Source: Salipaludibacillus daqingensis
Lineage (GTDB): Bacteria; Bacillota; Bacilli; Bacillales; Salisediminibacteriaceae
Direction of reading: 5' to 3'
Length of the DNA: 64,000 nucleotides
Assembly: GCF_029891575.1 (NCBI RefSeq)
Contig: NZ_JARZHF010000003.1
Span: forward strand, 1-64,000
The first letter of the stretch is position 1, and every line of letters begins with the position of its first letter. Made by a program: the position numbers and the translations under genes. The notes under the pieces were generated by a model that saw only the letters and a program-made list of their open reading frames with translations, was not told the DNA's origin and made no database searches. Shown piece by piece: positions 34,149-44,380 of the stretch.

Positions 34149-36815
34149 TTAGTTATTTCGTTTTAAAATCACTTTACGAGTAATCATTTTTTCAATTTCG
34201 ATTAACGTGAACACAAGTGCACCAAATATCATTGGTATAATCCAATATTCAATACCTAATGGCTCAGTTCCAAACGCAATATTCATGAAAGGTACGTAAA
34301 GAATAAATGCTTGTAATGCTAGGAGGACACCTGACACAATAAAGGCCACCTTGTTTTTTAAAAAGTTTTTGTTAAAGGCAAAGCCTATTTCGTTTCGGGT
34401 ATTAAACAGGTGGAACATTTGCATAATGACAACTGTTTGAAGAACAACACTGTTCAAATATGACTCCTCCACACCATTGGTCATCAAATTTTGACTAAAG
34501 AGGAGTGTACCGCCTCCGATCAATAATGACACGAATACAATTCTAAAAATATAATATGGAGTTAATAATGGTGTTTTAACCGGTCGAGGTGGTCGATTCA
34601 TCGCCCCTTCTTCTAACGGTTCAAACGCTAACGCTAACGAGACAGTAACCGCAATAACCATGTTCACCCATAATATTTGAATAGGAGATAATGGCATCGT
34701 CGTACCAAGTAGGATACTACTCATTATTAGAAAAGCTTGTGCACCATTCGTTGGAAGAATAAATAAAATTGTTTTCTTTAGATTAGCATATACCCGTCTA
34801 CCTTCCTCGACTGCTCCGACAATCGTTTCAAAGTTATCATCGACAAGGACCATTTGCGAGGATTCTTTAGCGACCTCGGTTCCTTTAATTCCCATTGCGA
34901 CTCCAATATCCGCACGTTTTAATGCCGGCGCGTCATTCACACCATCACCTGTCATCGCAGAAACTTGATCATTTTCTTGTAACGCTTTTACTAAGCGCAA
35001 TTTATTTTCTGGACTCGTTCTTGCAAAGACATCATAAGTCATAATTGCTTCTGAAAGTTCTTCATCACTCATTCGATCTATTTCACGACCTTCAAGTCCA
35101 TTTTCACCATCACCAATACCCATTTGATGACCAATTGCCATCGCTGTGTCTTTATGGTCACCGGTTATCATTTTGACTTGGATACCTGCTTTCTTACATT
35201 CTTCTACAGCAAGTATTGCTTCTTCACGTGGTGGATCTATAATTCCCGTTAATCCTAGGAATGTAACGCCTGATTCTAGATCTTCGTGATTGATTTCTGT
35301 TTGATTCCCATCAACTTTTTTAATTCCTGCGCTTAGAACACGTTCTCCTTTTGTTGTTCGCTTCTTCATCTTCTCTTCCCAGTAAGATCGATCGAAAGAA
35401 CCCTCACCTTTTTCAGCCATTTCGAATAGCCGATCCGGTGCACCTTTCACATAAATATAGTTTTCAGAATTCTCTTCAATAAGAACTGCCATATATTTAT
35501 AATCTGAATCAAAAGGAATTTTGGAAATAACGTTATGACGAGGAATGTCTTCATCTGCCTTTTCCGCCAGTGTTATAAGGCACCCTTCCGTTGGCTCTCC
35601 GTTAATTTTCCATGTCCCATTTTCCTCTTGTAGCTCTGAATCATTACAAGTTTTCATAACCTTAAGTAACGTTTCTAATTGATCATTTTCACTAAGCTTC
35701 ACAGGCTCATCATCTGTTTGTATTTCGCCTTCAGGAGAATAACCAGTACCTGTAACATCGTAGTCTTTATCTTTTGTCATCACAGACGTAACGGTCATTT
35801 CATTCTTCGTCAGTGTCCCTGTTTTGTCCGAACTAATTACGGACACGGCACCTAACGTCTCCACAGACGGAAGGTTTCTTACGATCGCCTTTCGCTTTGA
35901 CATATTTTGAACGCCAAGTGCTAAAATGATTGAAATAATAGCAGGAAGTCCCTCTGGAATAGCCGCTACCGCTAAACCGATGATCGATAGGAGGAGTTCA
36001 CCTGCACCATAATCTCTGACAAAAAAGCCAAAGACATATAAAACAGCTGCCGCAGCAACGATAAAGACTGCAACCTGCTTACCAAATCGATCTGTTTGTT
36101 TCATAAGCGGAGTCTTCAGTTCTTCAACCTCGGAAATCGACTCATTAATCTTTCCGATTTCTGTATCAGCACCTGTTGCGACTACAATTCCAAGGCCTGT
36201 GCCTGAGGTTACCGATGTCCCTGAAAAGGCAATATTCTCTCTGTCACCTATTACTGTGTCTTCATCTAAGGGCGCTGTTGATTTCTCCGTAGAGGTTGAT
36301 TCTCCTGTTAACGCGGCTTCTTCGGCTTTTAGATTATCCGCTTGAATCAACCTTAAATCAGCTGGTATCTTATCTCCCGCTGCCAAAAATACTAAATCTC
36401 CTGGGACAACTTCAGCAGCATTGATTTCACCTTTTTTGCCATTTCGCAAGACATTTGCTTCAAGCGAAAGCATATTCTTTATTCCTTCTAATGCCTTTTC
36501 TGCTTTATTCTCTTGGAAATAACCTATCGCTGCATTTATGACTGCGACTAATAAAATAACTATCGTATCAATATAGTGTCCTAATAAAGCTGTTGTTACA
36601 GCTGCGGCAATCAAAATATAAATTAAGATATCATGAAAGTGTTTAAGAAATTTTATCCATTCTGATTCCGATTCCTTTTCTGGTAACTCATTCTTACCAT
36701 AGTTTTCTAACGCTTCCTTTACTTGATCATCTGACAACCCTTCCTCACGGGTCACATCAAAAGAATCAAGGGTTTCTTCTGTTGATAAGCTATACCATTT
36801 CTTCTGCTCTGTCAT
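34149..36815 (-). CDS. cation-translocating P-type ATPase, Ca2+ (SERCA-like) group
   Basis: An 888-residue P2A-type ion pump. Actuator domain TGES is at residues 170-173, the membrane motif PEGLP at 287-291, phosphorylation site DKTGTLT with Asp330, nucleotide-binding KGAPDRLFEMA, and the hinge MTGDGVNDAPALKRADIGVAMG. Ten membrane helices are apparent. PEGLP and the overall pattern place it with Ca2+ pumps; Mn2+ or Na+ cannot be excluded. Cytosolic ions are exported at the cost of ATP. It is a single transcript. The start ATG follows GGAAGGAT. Confidence 0.92.
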   Translation of the reverse strand: MTEQKKWYSLSTEETLDSFDVTREEGLSDDQVKEALENYGKNELPEKESESEWIKFLKHFHDILIYILIAAAVTTALLGHYIDTIVILLVAVINAAIGYFQENKAEKALEGIKNMLSLEANVLRNGKKGEINAAEVVPGDLVFLAAGDKIPADLRLIQADNLKAEEAALTGESTSTEKSTAPLDEDTVIGDRENIAFSGTSVTSGTGLGIVVATGADTEIGKINESISEVEELKTPLMKQTDRFGKQVAVFIVAAAAVLYVFGFFVRDYGAGELLLSIIGLAVAAIPEGLPAIISIILALGVQNMSKRKAIVRNLPSVETLGAVSVISSDKTGTLTKNEMTVTSVMTKDKDYDVTGTGYSPEGEIQTDDEPVKLSENDQLETLLKVMKTCNDSELQEENGTWKINGEPTEGCLITLAEKADEDIPRHNVISKIPFDSDYKYMAVLIEENSENYIYVKGAPDRLFEMAEKGEGSFDRSYWEEKMKKRTTKGERVLSAGIKKVDGNQTEINHEDLESGVTFLGLTGIIDPPREEAILAVEECKKAGIQVKMITGDHKDTAMAIGHQMGIGDGENGLEGREIDRMSDEELSEAIMTYDVFARTSPENKLRLVKALQENDQVSAMTGDGVNDAPALKRADIGVAMGIKGTEVAKESSQMVLVDDNFETIVGAVEEGRRVYANLKKTILFILPTNGAQAFLIMSSILLGTTMPLSPIQILWVNMVIAVTVSLALAFEPLEEGAMNRPPRPVKTPLLTPYYIFRIVFVSLLIGGGTLLFSQNLMTNGVEESYLNSVVLQTVVIMQMFHLFNTRNEIGFAFNKNFLKNKVAFIVSGVLLALQAFILYVPFMNIAFGTEPLGIEYWIIPMIFGALVFTLIEIEKMITRKVILKRNN

Positions 36816-36904
36816 CTAAAAATCAATCCTTCCGAATTCGACAATCATTCATACCTTTGTATTACCGCATATGTGAAAGATTAAACGTACTTCACTAACC
36901 TTTC

Positions 36905-37354
36905 ACTTTGAATAGGATAGTGGAATTAAGCAAAGCTAAGCACCACTCCCCAAAAAATGTGGTTATAGAGTCATATCATGTTTTACTAAACGCGCTTCAT
37001 TTCTCTTCTTCTAAGTGTTATCCAAGCACATCACTACTATTTACTTTTCTTTTTGTAAAAATCCCTCAATTAGACGATTCATTACTCCTTCCTCTGATGA
37101 ATCGCTCCAATCTCCCCATTTAGGCCGATTCATTTCTTCCTCCTCCGCTCCAACTTGATTGCTATATACAGTCTCATAAAGATCATCTAGATACTTTTCC
37201 GGGAAACGACGATCATATAATTCGCAAAAACTACTGATATGACCTAATAAGATTTTTTAATTAAACCACCTCGGTACTCATTTGACTCCCTTGATGACCA
37301 CGAGTCCTTAAAGCTTTTCCACAACTCAAAAATCTATCATTTCATGGTGAACAA
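36905..37354 (-). pseudogene. decayed repeat copy 2, unknown small protein family
   Basis: It is read on the minus strand directly after the terminator at 37355-37391. In successive frames it gives FELWKSFKDSWSSRESNEYRGGLIKK, then (after a frameshift and stop) GHISSFCELYDRRFPEKYLD, DLYETVYSNQVGAEEE and MNRPKWGDWSDSSEEGVMN. It is the longest of three related copies in this window (others at 16771-17400 and 53380-53510). The broken frames show it is no longer a single working gene. I do not recognise the family. Confidence 0.55.
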
Positions 37355-37391
37355 CAAAAAAAGACCACACCTTCTTTTTCAGGTGTGGTCT
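37355..37391 (-). terminator. terminator of the NhaC-family carrier gene
   Basis: AGACCACACCT (37362-37372) pairs with AGGTGTGGTCT (37381-37391). On the minus strand it is followed by TTTTTTTG. Confidence 0.9.
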
Positions 37392-37397
37392 AAATGA

Positions 37398-38963
37398 TTA
37401 TACTTCTTTATAAATCCATTTTGTTATCACTAGTTTTAATATGACAACTGCTATACCAAACGTCGCAAAACCAACGAGTAAACCGATCCAAACACTGCCG
37501 GTAAAACCTAATGCTAAGAATGATAACGTTGAGATGACACCAACAATAAGCGCATACGGTAGTTGTGTCAGCACATGGTCAATATGATGACTCCCCGCTC
37601 CTGTTGACGATAAAATCGTTGTATCAGAGATAGGTGAACAATGATCACCAAATATCGCTCCAGCTAAAACAGCCGCTAAAACAGGTAACATCAAAGTGAT
37701 ATCGGTAACAGCTGCAATTTCTCCCGCAATTGGAAGCATAATTGCAAATGTTCCCCATGATGTTCCTGTACTAAATGCCATAAATCCTGCAACAAGGAAT
37801 AATAGAGCAGGCAAGAACCCTAATTGAATATGCTCATCAACCATGGAAGCCAAGTACTCCCCTGTTCCTAACTCTCCAATAATTTCAATGATCGTCCAAG
37901 CAAAAACTAAAATATAAATTGCTGGTAACATTGACTTCACACCAGCCCATAAACCAACACCTAAATGTTTCACTGGTAAGCGACGTAAAAAGGCAATCGC
38001 AATAGTAATAACTAAACTGATTAATCCACCATAAAGAAGTGCTGCTGCAACATCCGTATTCTCAAACGTTGCTAACAGGGAGCGCTGACCTTCTGTCGCT
38101 TGCATTCCTGTAATAACCATAAAGAGGACCGTTGCAACAATCAACGTCGCAATAGGCCAGATTAGATCAGATACGACTCCTTCTGCAACAGGTTTAGCAT
38201 CTTCACTTTCTCCAGGAACCGGCCCTTTATTGACATCAACAAGCTCTCCTGTTTCTTGTGCTCGTTCTTCATGCGTTCGCATAAGACCAAAATCCAACTT
38301 AAAATACGCAACAGCAAAAACAAGGAGTATTGCAAATACTGCATAAAAGTTCATCGGTGCGATTAATAAAAACGCTTGAAGTGCTTCATATTGTGTAACG
38401 CCGTGAGTGACTAAAATACCACCAATGATCGTAATAATATATGCTCCCCAACTAGAAACAGGAGAAACAACACAAATAGGTGCTGCTGTCGAATCAACCA
38501 CATAAGCAAGCTTTGCTCTTGAAATTCTATGTCGATCAGTGAAAGGACGACTAACATTACCAACTGTCAAACTGTTGAAGTAATCATCTATGAAAATAAT
38601 AATCCCTAAAAATCCAGCTACAAACTGAGCTCCTATGCGCGATTTCACTTTCGTTAATGCCCATTCTCCAAAGGCTCTACTTCCTCCAGTAATCGTGATT
38701 AAAGAAGCAATCATTCCAAGAATAAGTAAAAACAAAATAATATATAATTCCCATGTGTTTATTCCTCCATCTACTATAAAAATACCAGATACGATAGAGA
38801 AAATTTGAGCTATTGCCTCATTAACAAATAATTCTTCTGATTGGTTCACCATCAGTGCACCAACTATAATTCCTACACCTAGAGATAACAACACTCGCTT
38901 CGTTAACATGACCATAATCAGTGCTAACACGGGAGGTAGTAATGATAAAATGCCGTGTTCCAT
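37398..38963 (-). CDS. lysW: NhaC-family carrier, probable lysine transporter (LysW type)
   Basis: A 521-residue membrane protein of the NhaC Na+/H+ antiporter superfamily with 11-13 helices. Family marks are FIDDYFNSLTVGNVSRPFTDRHRISRAKLAYVVDSTAAP near residue 130 and AGAIFGDHCSPISDTTILSSTGAG near residue 445. A hydrophilic acidic loop lies near 235-265. A lysine riboswitch with a terminator precedes the gene, and NhaC-family genes controlled by such elements are known as candidate lysine transporters (LysW). The function in lysine uptake is therefore inferred from control, not from the protein alone. The start follows GAAGGAG. Confidence 0.85.
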   Translation of the reverse strand: MEHGILSLLPPVLALIMVMLTKRVLLSLGVGIIVGALMVNQSEELFVNEAIAQIFSIVSGIFIVDGGINTWELYIILFLLILGMIASLITITGGSRAFGEWALTKVKSRIGAQFVAGFLGIIIFIDDYFNSLTVGNVSRPFTDRHRISRAKLAYVVDSTAAPICVVSPVSSWGAYIITIIGGILVTHGVTQYEALQAFLLIAPMNFYAVFAILLVFAVAYFKLDFGLMRTHEERAQETGELVDVNKGPVPGESEDAKPVAEGVVSDLIWPIATLIVATVLFMVITGMQATEGQRSLLATFENTDVAAALLYGGLISLVITIAIAFLRRLPVKHLGVGLWAGVKSMLPAIYILVFAWTIIEIIGELGTGEYLASMVDEHIQLGFLPALLFLVAGFMAFSTGTSWGTFAIMLPIAGEIAAVTDITLMLPVLAAVLAGAIFGDHCSPISDTTILSSTGAGSHHIDHVLTQLPYALIVGVISTLSFLALGFTGSVWIGLLVGFATFGIAVVILKLVITKWIYKEV

Positions 38964-39169
38964 ATAAATTCTCCTTCTATTAATTTGACTTGTTACCTAA
39001 TCATAAGATCTTTCACATAGAAAATATTTTCTTGATCGATTGGTTCGGGACACTTAATGCTTGTATTCCTCTCTACTGTCTCGATTTCTTTCGCTTTCAG
39101 TAAAGACAGAACACCTTTTCAGAGAATGACAAATGAAGCTTACCCAGAATCTGAGATAGGATTTAAAAA

Positions 39170-39433
39170 GAAAAAAACGACAAAGGAAAATCTCCCTTGT
39201 CGCTTCCATATGAAGTCAAGATATCGATTCCCCATCAGGGTTAGTAGTCCTCCACCAAGGTTTCCCTACAGTGACAGTGTTACACTTGTTCAATGCAACC
39301 CCAGCTACTGAATCCTGGACAGGATTCAACGCTTCGGCAAACCGCCCTTTCAGAAACATTCTTCGTTGTCCTTACTCCTGTTTCTTACTCATTCGATTTG
39401 CGCCTCTACCTCACCAAAGATGAGGTATTCAAT
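39170..39433 (-). promoter_or_regulatory. lysine riboswitch (L-box) with intrinsic terminator
   Basis: Read on the minus strand, the conserved L-box parts appear in order: GAGGTAGAGGCGC near 39410-39425, an AGTA, GAAAGGGC..TTTGCCGAAG near 39330-39350, GCTGGGGTTGCA near 39300, CACTGTCA near 39270, and GGAGGACTACT near 39240-39252 closing P1. At 39170-39202 follows a terminator (CGACAAGGGA pairing with TCCTTTGTCG, then seven T). Lysine binding should therefore end transcription before the carrier gene. About 200 unassigned bases lie between the terminator and the start codon. Confidence 0.92.
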
Positions 39434-39506
39434 CTCTATTTAATTTTCAAAGCCGAGATTTATCATAACAAATGCCAGTTCTCTTTTCAACTATTTTTAC
39501 GTGAAA

Positions 39507-40358
39507 TTAATTGTTAATATTTGTTTCAATATCTGTATTTACCTCAGTGTCTGGTTGACTATCAAATTCATCTTCAAACTCTTCAGGTCTTTGAATGACG
39601 GATGGATTCATTTGTCCGCCCCCACCAGGTCCACTATAAAAATCAGGAACTTCTCCTGGAATATATACCATGGCCACCGGAATGGATGTTTTAACAACTT
39701 CTGTATCCGTTGCAAATGGAATGACCACTTTTACGTCGACTTCAATTTCAATCGATATACTCATGTACGTATTATTAATTCCAACATGAACAATATTTTC
39801 TTTTAATTGAGGCTGAACATCCCCAATAGCAGATAATCGAACAGGTACTTTTGGGCCAAGATGTGCCAGTAAAGCATTATTCGTTGCTTGACCTAACGGG
39901 ATCATATGGATAATTCCATCTTCTGAGAAAGTTGCCCCCTCCCGATCTACATCCACCTCGTTTGGAATTCGAATATCTTTTACTCTTCCGTGTTCAATAT
40001 CGTTCAAGTAATTTTGGACTCTTTTTGTCGTTTCTTGTAGTACTCGATTATAAATCACTTGATTGTACTGAACGGATATGACGTTACCTTGTTCATCCTT
40101 GTCAATTTCAACGATTTTCTCCATCTCTGTGTCTTCAAGAATATGACGAGAAATGGCATCATTAATCGCCAATGTACCAATTCTTTGCGTCTCTGTAGTT
40201 GCTATCCCCATAAGAGTTGGTCTAATTCCTTTTTCAACAATAATCAAACCTTGGACCGTTAAAATAACAAAAATGATAAAGGATATCATTAATACATAAC
40301 GGAAAGGAAGAGGTCCTTTTTTCTTACGGCGAGGCCGATAGGTGCGAAAAGTCTTCAT
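39507..40358 (-). CDS. yunB: sporulation protein YunB
   Basis: A 283-residue protein with a basic N terminus (RPRRKKKGPLPFR), one membrane helix (about 24-45) and a large external domain. The family core includes INDAISRHI, NRVLQETTKRVQNYLNDIE, IPLGQATNNALLAHLGPKVPVRLSAIGDV and a C-terminal SYIS-like TYMSISIEIEVDVKVVIPF. YunB is required for sporulation in B. subtilis (mother-cell, sigma-E regulon); its biochemistry is unknown. ATG 40358 is preceded by AGGGGG at 7 bases. The tail ends with an acidic, Asn-rich stretch. Confidence 0.9.
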   Translation of the reverse strand: MKTFRTYRPRRKKKGPLPFRYVLMISFIIFVILTVQGLIIVEKGIRPTLMGIATTETQRIGTLAINDAISRHILEDTEMEKIVEIDKDEQGNVISVQYNQVIYNRVLQETTKRVQNYLNDIEHGRVKDIRIPNEVDVDREGATFSEDGIIHMIPLGQATNNALLAHLGPKVPVRLSAIGDVQPQLKENIVHVGINNTYMSISIEIEVDVKVVIPFATDTEVVKTSIPVAMVYIPGEVPDFYSGPGGGGQMNPSVIQRPEEFEDEFDSQPDTEVNTDIETNINN

Positions 40359-40409
40359 TGCGATTCCCCCTTCCACACAATCATATGCAAGGGAACGCTA
40401 AGATTGTAC

Positions 40410-40443
40410 AAAAAAATTCTTCAAGACTATCTCTTGAAGAATT
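40410..40443 (-). terminator. second terminator after dfrA
   Basis: AATTCTTCAAGA (40415-40426) pairs with TCTTGAAGAATT (40432-40443), followed on the minus strand by a T run. Confidence 0.85.
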
Positions 40444-40465
40444 CAATGCATAATGTAAAGGAAAT

Positions 40466-40495
40466 CCCCTTTTGCAAATCGATGATTTGAAGGGG
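40466..40495 (-). terminator. first terminator after dfrA
   Basis: CCCCTT and AAATC (40466-40479) pair with GATTT and AAGGGG (40484-40495). The T-rich tail on the minus strand is short. It lies 10 bases beyond the dfrA stop. Confidence 0.65.
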
Positions 40496-40504
40496 CTTAT
40501 TGTC

Positions 40505-40987
40505 TTATTTCCGTTCATAAACAAGGAACGTGTGAGGGTACTTGTTTTTTTCATCAACTACTCCTGTTTGTTCAGAAACCACTTGCCAATTTTTTTCGTC
40601 GATGATCGGAAAGAATGTATCTCCTGAAAAGGTATGTTCAATCTTGGTAATATACAGTCTCTCTGCTTTTGGTAGAAGAAGTTCATAAAGAGTTGCTCCA
40701 CCAATAACAAAAAACTCTTCTTTTTCGTTCATTAAAGGCGTTACTTCCGAAACATCATGAATCACTTCAACACCTGAAGCTTGAAAATTTTCATCTCTTG
40801 TAAGAACAATATTTCTTCGCTTAGGTAATGGTCTCCCGATCGATTCAAATGTTTTTCGTCCCATCAAAATTGGATGACCACTCGTTACTTTTTTGAAGTG
40901 TTGAAGATCTGCAGGTAAATGCCAAGGCATGTCCCCGTCTTTACCAATGACTCTCCCTTCAGAAAAGGCTGCAATCATGGAAATCAT
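40505..40987 (-). CDS. dfrA: dihydrofolate reductase
   Basis: A 160-residue enzyme reducing dihydrofolate with NADPH. The N-terminal [32 protein letters not shown] has the catalytic Asp27-equivalent. [23 protein letters not shown] and [14 protein letters not shown] give the NADPH-binding parts. Length is standard. Its ATG overlaps the thyA stop by 4 bases, so the two are translationally coupled. This links thymidylate synthesis with regeneration of the folate that ThyA oxidises. Confidence 0.96.
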   Translation of the reverse strand: MISMIAAFSEGRVIGKDGDMPWHLPADLQHFKKVTSGHPILMGRKTFESIGRPLPKRRNIVLTRDENFQASGVEVIHDVSEVTPLMNEKEEFFVIGGATLYELLLPKAERLYITKIEHTFSGDTFFPIIDEKNWQVVSEQTGVVDEKNKYPHTFLVYERK

Positions 40988-41778
40988 ACAGACACCTTGC
41001 CTTTAATATGAGGGTGAGGATCATAACCAATTAATTCAAAATCGTCTATCGTAAAGTCCTCAATTTTTTTACAATCAGGATTTAACTTCATTGTTGGTAA
41101 TTCGCGAGTGTCCCTGGATAATTGAAGATTTACTTGATCAACATGATTAAGATAAATGTGAGCATCTCCAAATGTATGAACAAAATCGCCAACTTCCAAG
41201 CCACATTCTTGTGCAATCATCATTGTTAGTAATGAGTAGGAGGCGATATTAAACGGCACACCTAAAAATACATCGGCGCTTCGTTGATACAGTTGACATG
41301 ACAACTTCCCATCTGCTACGTAAAACTGAAATAAACAGTGGCACGGGGCTAACGCCATCTTGTCTAAATCTGCAACATTCCAAGCATTCACAACTAATCT
41401 TCTTGAGTTTGGGTTCGTTTTGATCTGTTCGATAATCGTACCTAACTGATCGATTGTCTCTCCATCTGCAGTGGGCCACGAGCGCCATTGTTTTCCATAA
41501 ATAGGTCCTAAATCGCCGTTTTCATCTGCCCATTCGTTCCAAATCTTCACATTATGTTCTTTCAAATACTCAATATTTGTCTCACCTTTAATAAACCATA
41601 ATAACTCATGAATAATTGCTCGAAGCGCTAATTTTTTCGTCGTCAACACAGGGAATCCCTTTGCTAAATCAAACCTCATTTGATAACCAAATGTGCTAAT
41701 TGTACCTGTCCCTGTTCGATCATCTTTCTTCGTTCCATTATTTAAAATATGTTCGCAAAGCTCCAAGTAAGCTTTCAT
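40984..41778 (-). CDS. thyA: thymidylate synthase (ThyA type)
   Basis: A 264-residue methylene-folate-dependent enzyme converting dUMP to dTMP, exactly the Escherichia coli ThyA length. The catalytic Cys is in [21 protein letters not shown] binds phosphate; [20 protein letters not shown] and [12 protein letters not shown] are conserved. ATG 41778 follows AGGTGG. It heads the thyA-dfrA unit. B. subtilis has a similar pair elsewhere in its genome, so the place between yunB and yunD is lineage-specific. Confidence 0.96.
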   Translation of the reverse strand: MKAYLELCEHILNNGTKKDDRTGTGTISTFGYQMRFDLAKGFPVLTTKKLALRAIIHELLWFIKGETNIEYLKEHNVKIWNEWADENGDLGPIYGKQWRSWPTADGETIDQLGTIIEQIKTNPNSRRLVVNAWNVADLDKMALAPCHCLFQFYVADGKLSCQLYQRSADVFLGVPFNIASYSLLTMMIAQECGLEVGDFVHTFGDAHIYLNHVDQVNLQLSRDTRELPTMKLNPDCKKIEDFTIDDFELIGYDPHPHIKGKVSV

Positions 41779-41809
41779 TACTTCCACCTCATTTTGTCCA
41801 ATGATCCTG

Positions 41810-42916
41810 TTATTGAACTTTTTTATACTGATCTATTGCCGTTTCACATGCAATTATTGTAACATTTAATTCTACCGATAAATCTATATCTTTTTCACAT
41901 CTATTTTTATCTTTATCTTTTAACACACGAATCACCGGTCTAGAAGGTAATTGAGCATTAATTTTTGCAACAACACCTTCTTCGCCATTACTTAATCTCA
42001 CTTCTAAACCAACGGGATAAATCGCTACTGTTTTAGCAAAACTATCGACTAATTTTTCATCAAATAGACTTCCTGCCCCGCTATACAATAGCTCTAACCC
42101 TTCATGTGGTAACATCGCTTGACGATACACCCGGTTTGATGTGACGGCGTCAAATACATCGGCTATCCCAATGATCTTTGCAAAATAGTGAATATCATTG
42201 CCAGCTAGTTGCCTAGGGTAACCTGTTCCATCCAATCGTTCATGATGTTGATATGCACAATGGGCCGTTATTAAAGAAAGAGTATATGATTTTCTAAGCA
42301 TATCAAATCCAATGGACGCATGACTTTTAATTAAGTCAAATTCTTCCACTGTTAATTCTTCTGATTTGTTTAGTATTTCCAGAGGAATACCCATCTTTCC
42401 TAAGTCATGGAGCATGGCACCTAAACCTAGATCATGTAATTCTGATTGGTTTAGACCTACTTTTTGACCTAGTGCAACGGCATATACTGTCACATTTAAC
42501 GAATGATGAAACACATAGGAATCATACGAAACAACTTCTGAAAGCATTGATATCACTTCTTTTTTTGATTGTATTTCCAATAATATCTCTTTCACTAAAT
42601 TGGAAAACGACGGGGACAGCTTGTCTATGTCCACAGATTTACCTAAAGCCATTTGGTTTGAAATAGTGTTAAAGTTTCCTTGAATTGTTTTTAATGCTTT
42701 CATTCGCGTTTTACCGTGAATCGTGTCCTCTACGTAAATATCTTCTGTAGAGGCATCCTCAATATACACATAGGAAACACCTTTATTTTTTAAACGATCA
42801 ATCATTTTATCCGTTAATATGACACCACTATTTAAAAGGGTCTGCCCTAAATCATTGTAGATAGGTTTCGCTAAGCGATCTTGATTATACACTGAATGGA
42901 TCGACTTTAACTTCAT
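41810..42916 (-). CDS. HD-GYP domain protein, likely cyclic-di-GMP phosphodiesterase
   Basis: A 368-residue cytoplasmic protein. Residues 1-125 form an N-terminal region without a known receiver or membrane part. The HD-GYP domain (about 130-300) has [14 protein letters not shown], the HD pair His170-Asp171 in [20 protein letters not shown], and the [11 protein letters not shown] signature (224-234) with GYP intact. That predicts hydrolysis of cyclic di-GMP. The C-terminal 60 residues resemble a PilZ-like or beta-rich tail ([30 protein letters not shown]). It lies 30 bases upstream of thyA, so read-through into thyA-dfrA is possible. Confidence 0.9.
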   Translation of the reverse strand: MKLKSIHSVYNQDRLAKPIYNDLGQTLLNSGVILTDKMIDRLKNKGVSYVYIEDASTEDIYVEDTIHGKTRMKALKTIQGNFNTISNQMALGKSVDIDKLSPSFSNLVKEILLEIQSKKEVISMLSEVVSYDSYVFHHSLNVTVYAVALGQKVGLNQSELHDLGLGAMLHDLGKMGIPLEILNKSEELTVEEFDLIKSHASIGFDMLRKSYTLSLITAHCAYQHHERLDGTGYPRQLAGNDIHYFAKIIGIADVFDAVTSNRVYRQAMLPHEGLELLYSGAGSLFDEKLVDSFAKTVAIYPVGLEVRLSNGEEGVVAKINAQLPSRPVIRVLKDKDKNRCEKDIDLSVELNVTIIACETAIDQYKKVQ

Positions 42917-42954
42917 ATAACCCCGTTCCTTCCATCACTTCAACTGTTTATTTT

Positions 42955-44352
42955 TCATTCTCTCATTTGGTTTAGCTTCCACGCGATTAAGTCTCTCAAA
43001 AATTCAGGCATGTAATACGTTATTTCTCGAATGGAGCTTATTGTCGGATATAAATGTCCAAGCGTGAACATATCCAACGTAGCTAATTTATACTTTTGAT
43101 CCCTTATTAATGGGAATCCGTTGATTAACACATTTGTTTCGTTAATATAACGCGGTTCTCCTATGACTTCTAAATTATCAAAAATCATCTGTCCTATTAC
43201 TTTACCACGAAAACCAAAACCTTTTAATGCCAAGTGGATCATTTCTTTCTGTTGTGATTGGCGGATAGTTTCTAATAGACGTTCGCCTGAAATCATTACT
43301 GTTGCAGGATTAATCGGATGCGGACATATCGTATGTAAATCACTTAGCGTCACTGGGCCTTGTTCTAAATTGTCTAAAATTACCCCCGAATTGACCATTG
43401 ATATATCTGCGTTGCACCACTCACGAACACCTTCTGAAAGGAGTACGGGAAATGGACTGGTTTTGTACCAATCAACCGTAAGTGGAGAGTCTAGCACCGT
43501 TACTTCCCGTTCAAGTAATCTATTTCCCTCTTGGATTAAGTTTGCCAGAGTTTTTTCCGTTTGTTTGTCTCTAACTGCTTCATCCACTTTCATTGAATGT
43601 ACTTTTTCTATTTCCACAACATGGCGTCCGTTCTCTTTCTTTTCAAAACGAACGGTCACATCACCAATATAAGCGCCAGATCTACCAGACTGATTGATCC
43701 ATGTATCGTTAACTTTTTTTCCTTCATTTAAAACATGATGTGTATGAGAACCTAATATCAAATCAAAGCTTGGAAACACTTTTGCCATTTTTTCATCTTC
43801 ATGTAAACCTAAGTGAGACAAACAAACAAGGAAATCAACTTGAGATCGAAGTTCATCCACTGTTTTTTCGAGCTCAATAAATGGATCTGTGACGTTCCAT
43901 CCTAATGTTTCATAAAAAAGCCTAAATGGAATCGTAACACCTGTAACGCCCACCTTCAAACCAGATTTTAAATGATATATTTTATGAGGAATCGTCCATG
44001 ATGGTCTGCTTCCATCATTATATTTTAAATTACTTAAAATAACTGGAAACGCAGCATCGCTATATAAGTCATCAAGGTTCTCCTGTGAAAAAGTGATGCC
44101 TTCGTTATTTCCAATTGTGACGGCATCATATTCCATCTCATTCAGCAGTTGAACATTCCCTTTCCCTAATAACGCCTCCGTCATCGGATGAACACGATCA
44201 CAATGATCTCCTATGTCGAAAAGCAACACTTCTTGCTGAAGTTGACGCGCTTCGTTACGCTGTTTTTTCAATAAGGCTGTTACTGCAGGCCATTGTTCTA
44301 AATTACTATGTAAATCATTTGTATGTAATATGCGTAGTTTTTCATTAGACAA
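42955..44352 (-). CDS. yunD: YunD, 5'-nucleotidase / UDP-sugar hydrolase family metallophosphatase
   Basis: A 465-residue two-domain protein. The N-terminal metallophosphatase domain has ILHTNDLHSNLEQWPAV, DIGDHCDR, TIGNNEGI, SHLGLHED and GSHTHHVL, so all two-metal ligands are present. The C-terminal domain (about 300-450) is the 5'-nucleotidase substrate domain. No signal peptide is seen, unlike exported nucleotidases, so it should act in the cytoplasm. The start is a TTG at 44352 with GAAGGGTG upstream. It lies in a run yunF-yunE-yunD on the same strand, as in B. subtilis. Confidence 0.88.
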   Translation of the reverse strand: MSNEKLRILHTNDLHSNLEQWPAVTALLKKQRNEARQLQQEVLLFDIGDHCDRVHPMTEALLGKGNVQLLNEMEYDAVTIGNNEGITFSQENLDDLYSDAAFPVILSNLKYNDGSRPSWTIPHKIYHLKSGLKVGVTGVTIPFRLFYETLGWNVTDPFIELEKTVDELRSQVDFLVCLSHLGLHEDEKMAKVFPSFDLILGSHTHHVLNEGKKVNDTWINQSGRSGAYIGDVTVRFEKKENGRHVVEIEKVHSMKVDEAVRDKQTEKTLANLIQEGNRLLEREVTVLDSPLTVDWYKTSPFPVLLSEGVREWCNADISMVNSGVILDNLEQGPVTLSDLHTICPHPINPATVMISGERLLETIRQSQQKEMIHLALKGFGFRGKVIGQMIFDNLEVIGEPRYINETNVLINGFPLIRDQKYKLATLDMFTLGHLYPTISSIREITYYMPEFLRDLIAWKLNQMRE

Positions 44353-44380
44353 TGATCAAAACACCCTTCCGTCTCGTTTA

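Noticed and set aside
36905-37354. Insertion sequence of the IS91 type
   Set aside because: The helix pattern (H..F.ELYD..FP...ETV) loosely recalls IS91 N termini, but there is no zinc-binding or catalytic Tyr motif, so no such label is given.
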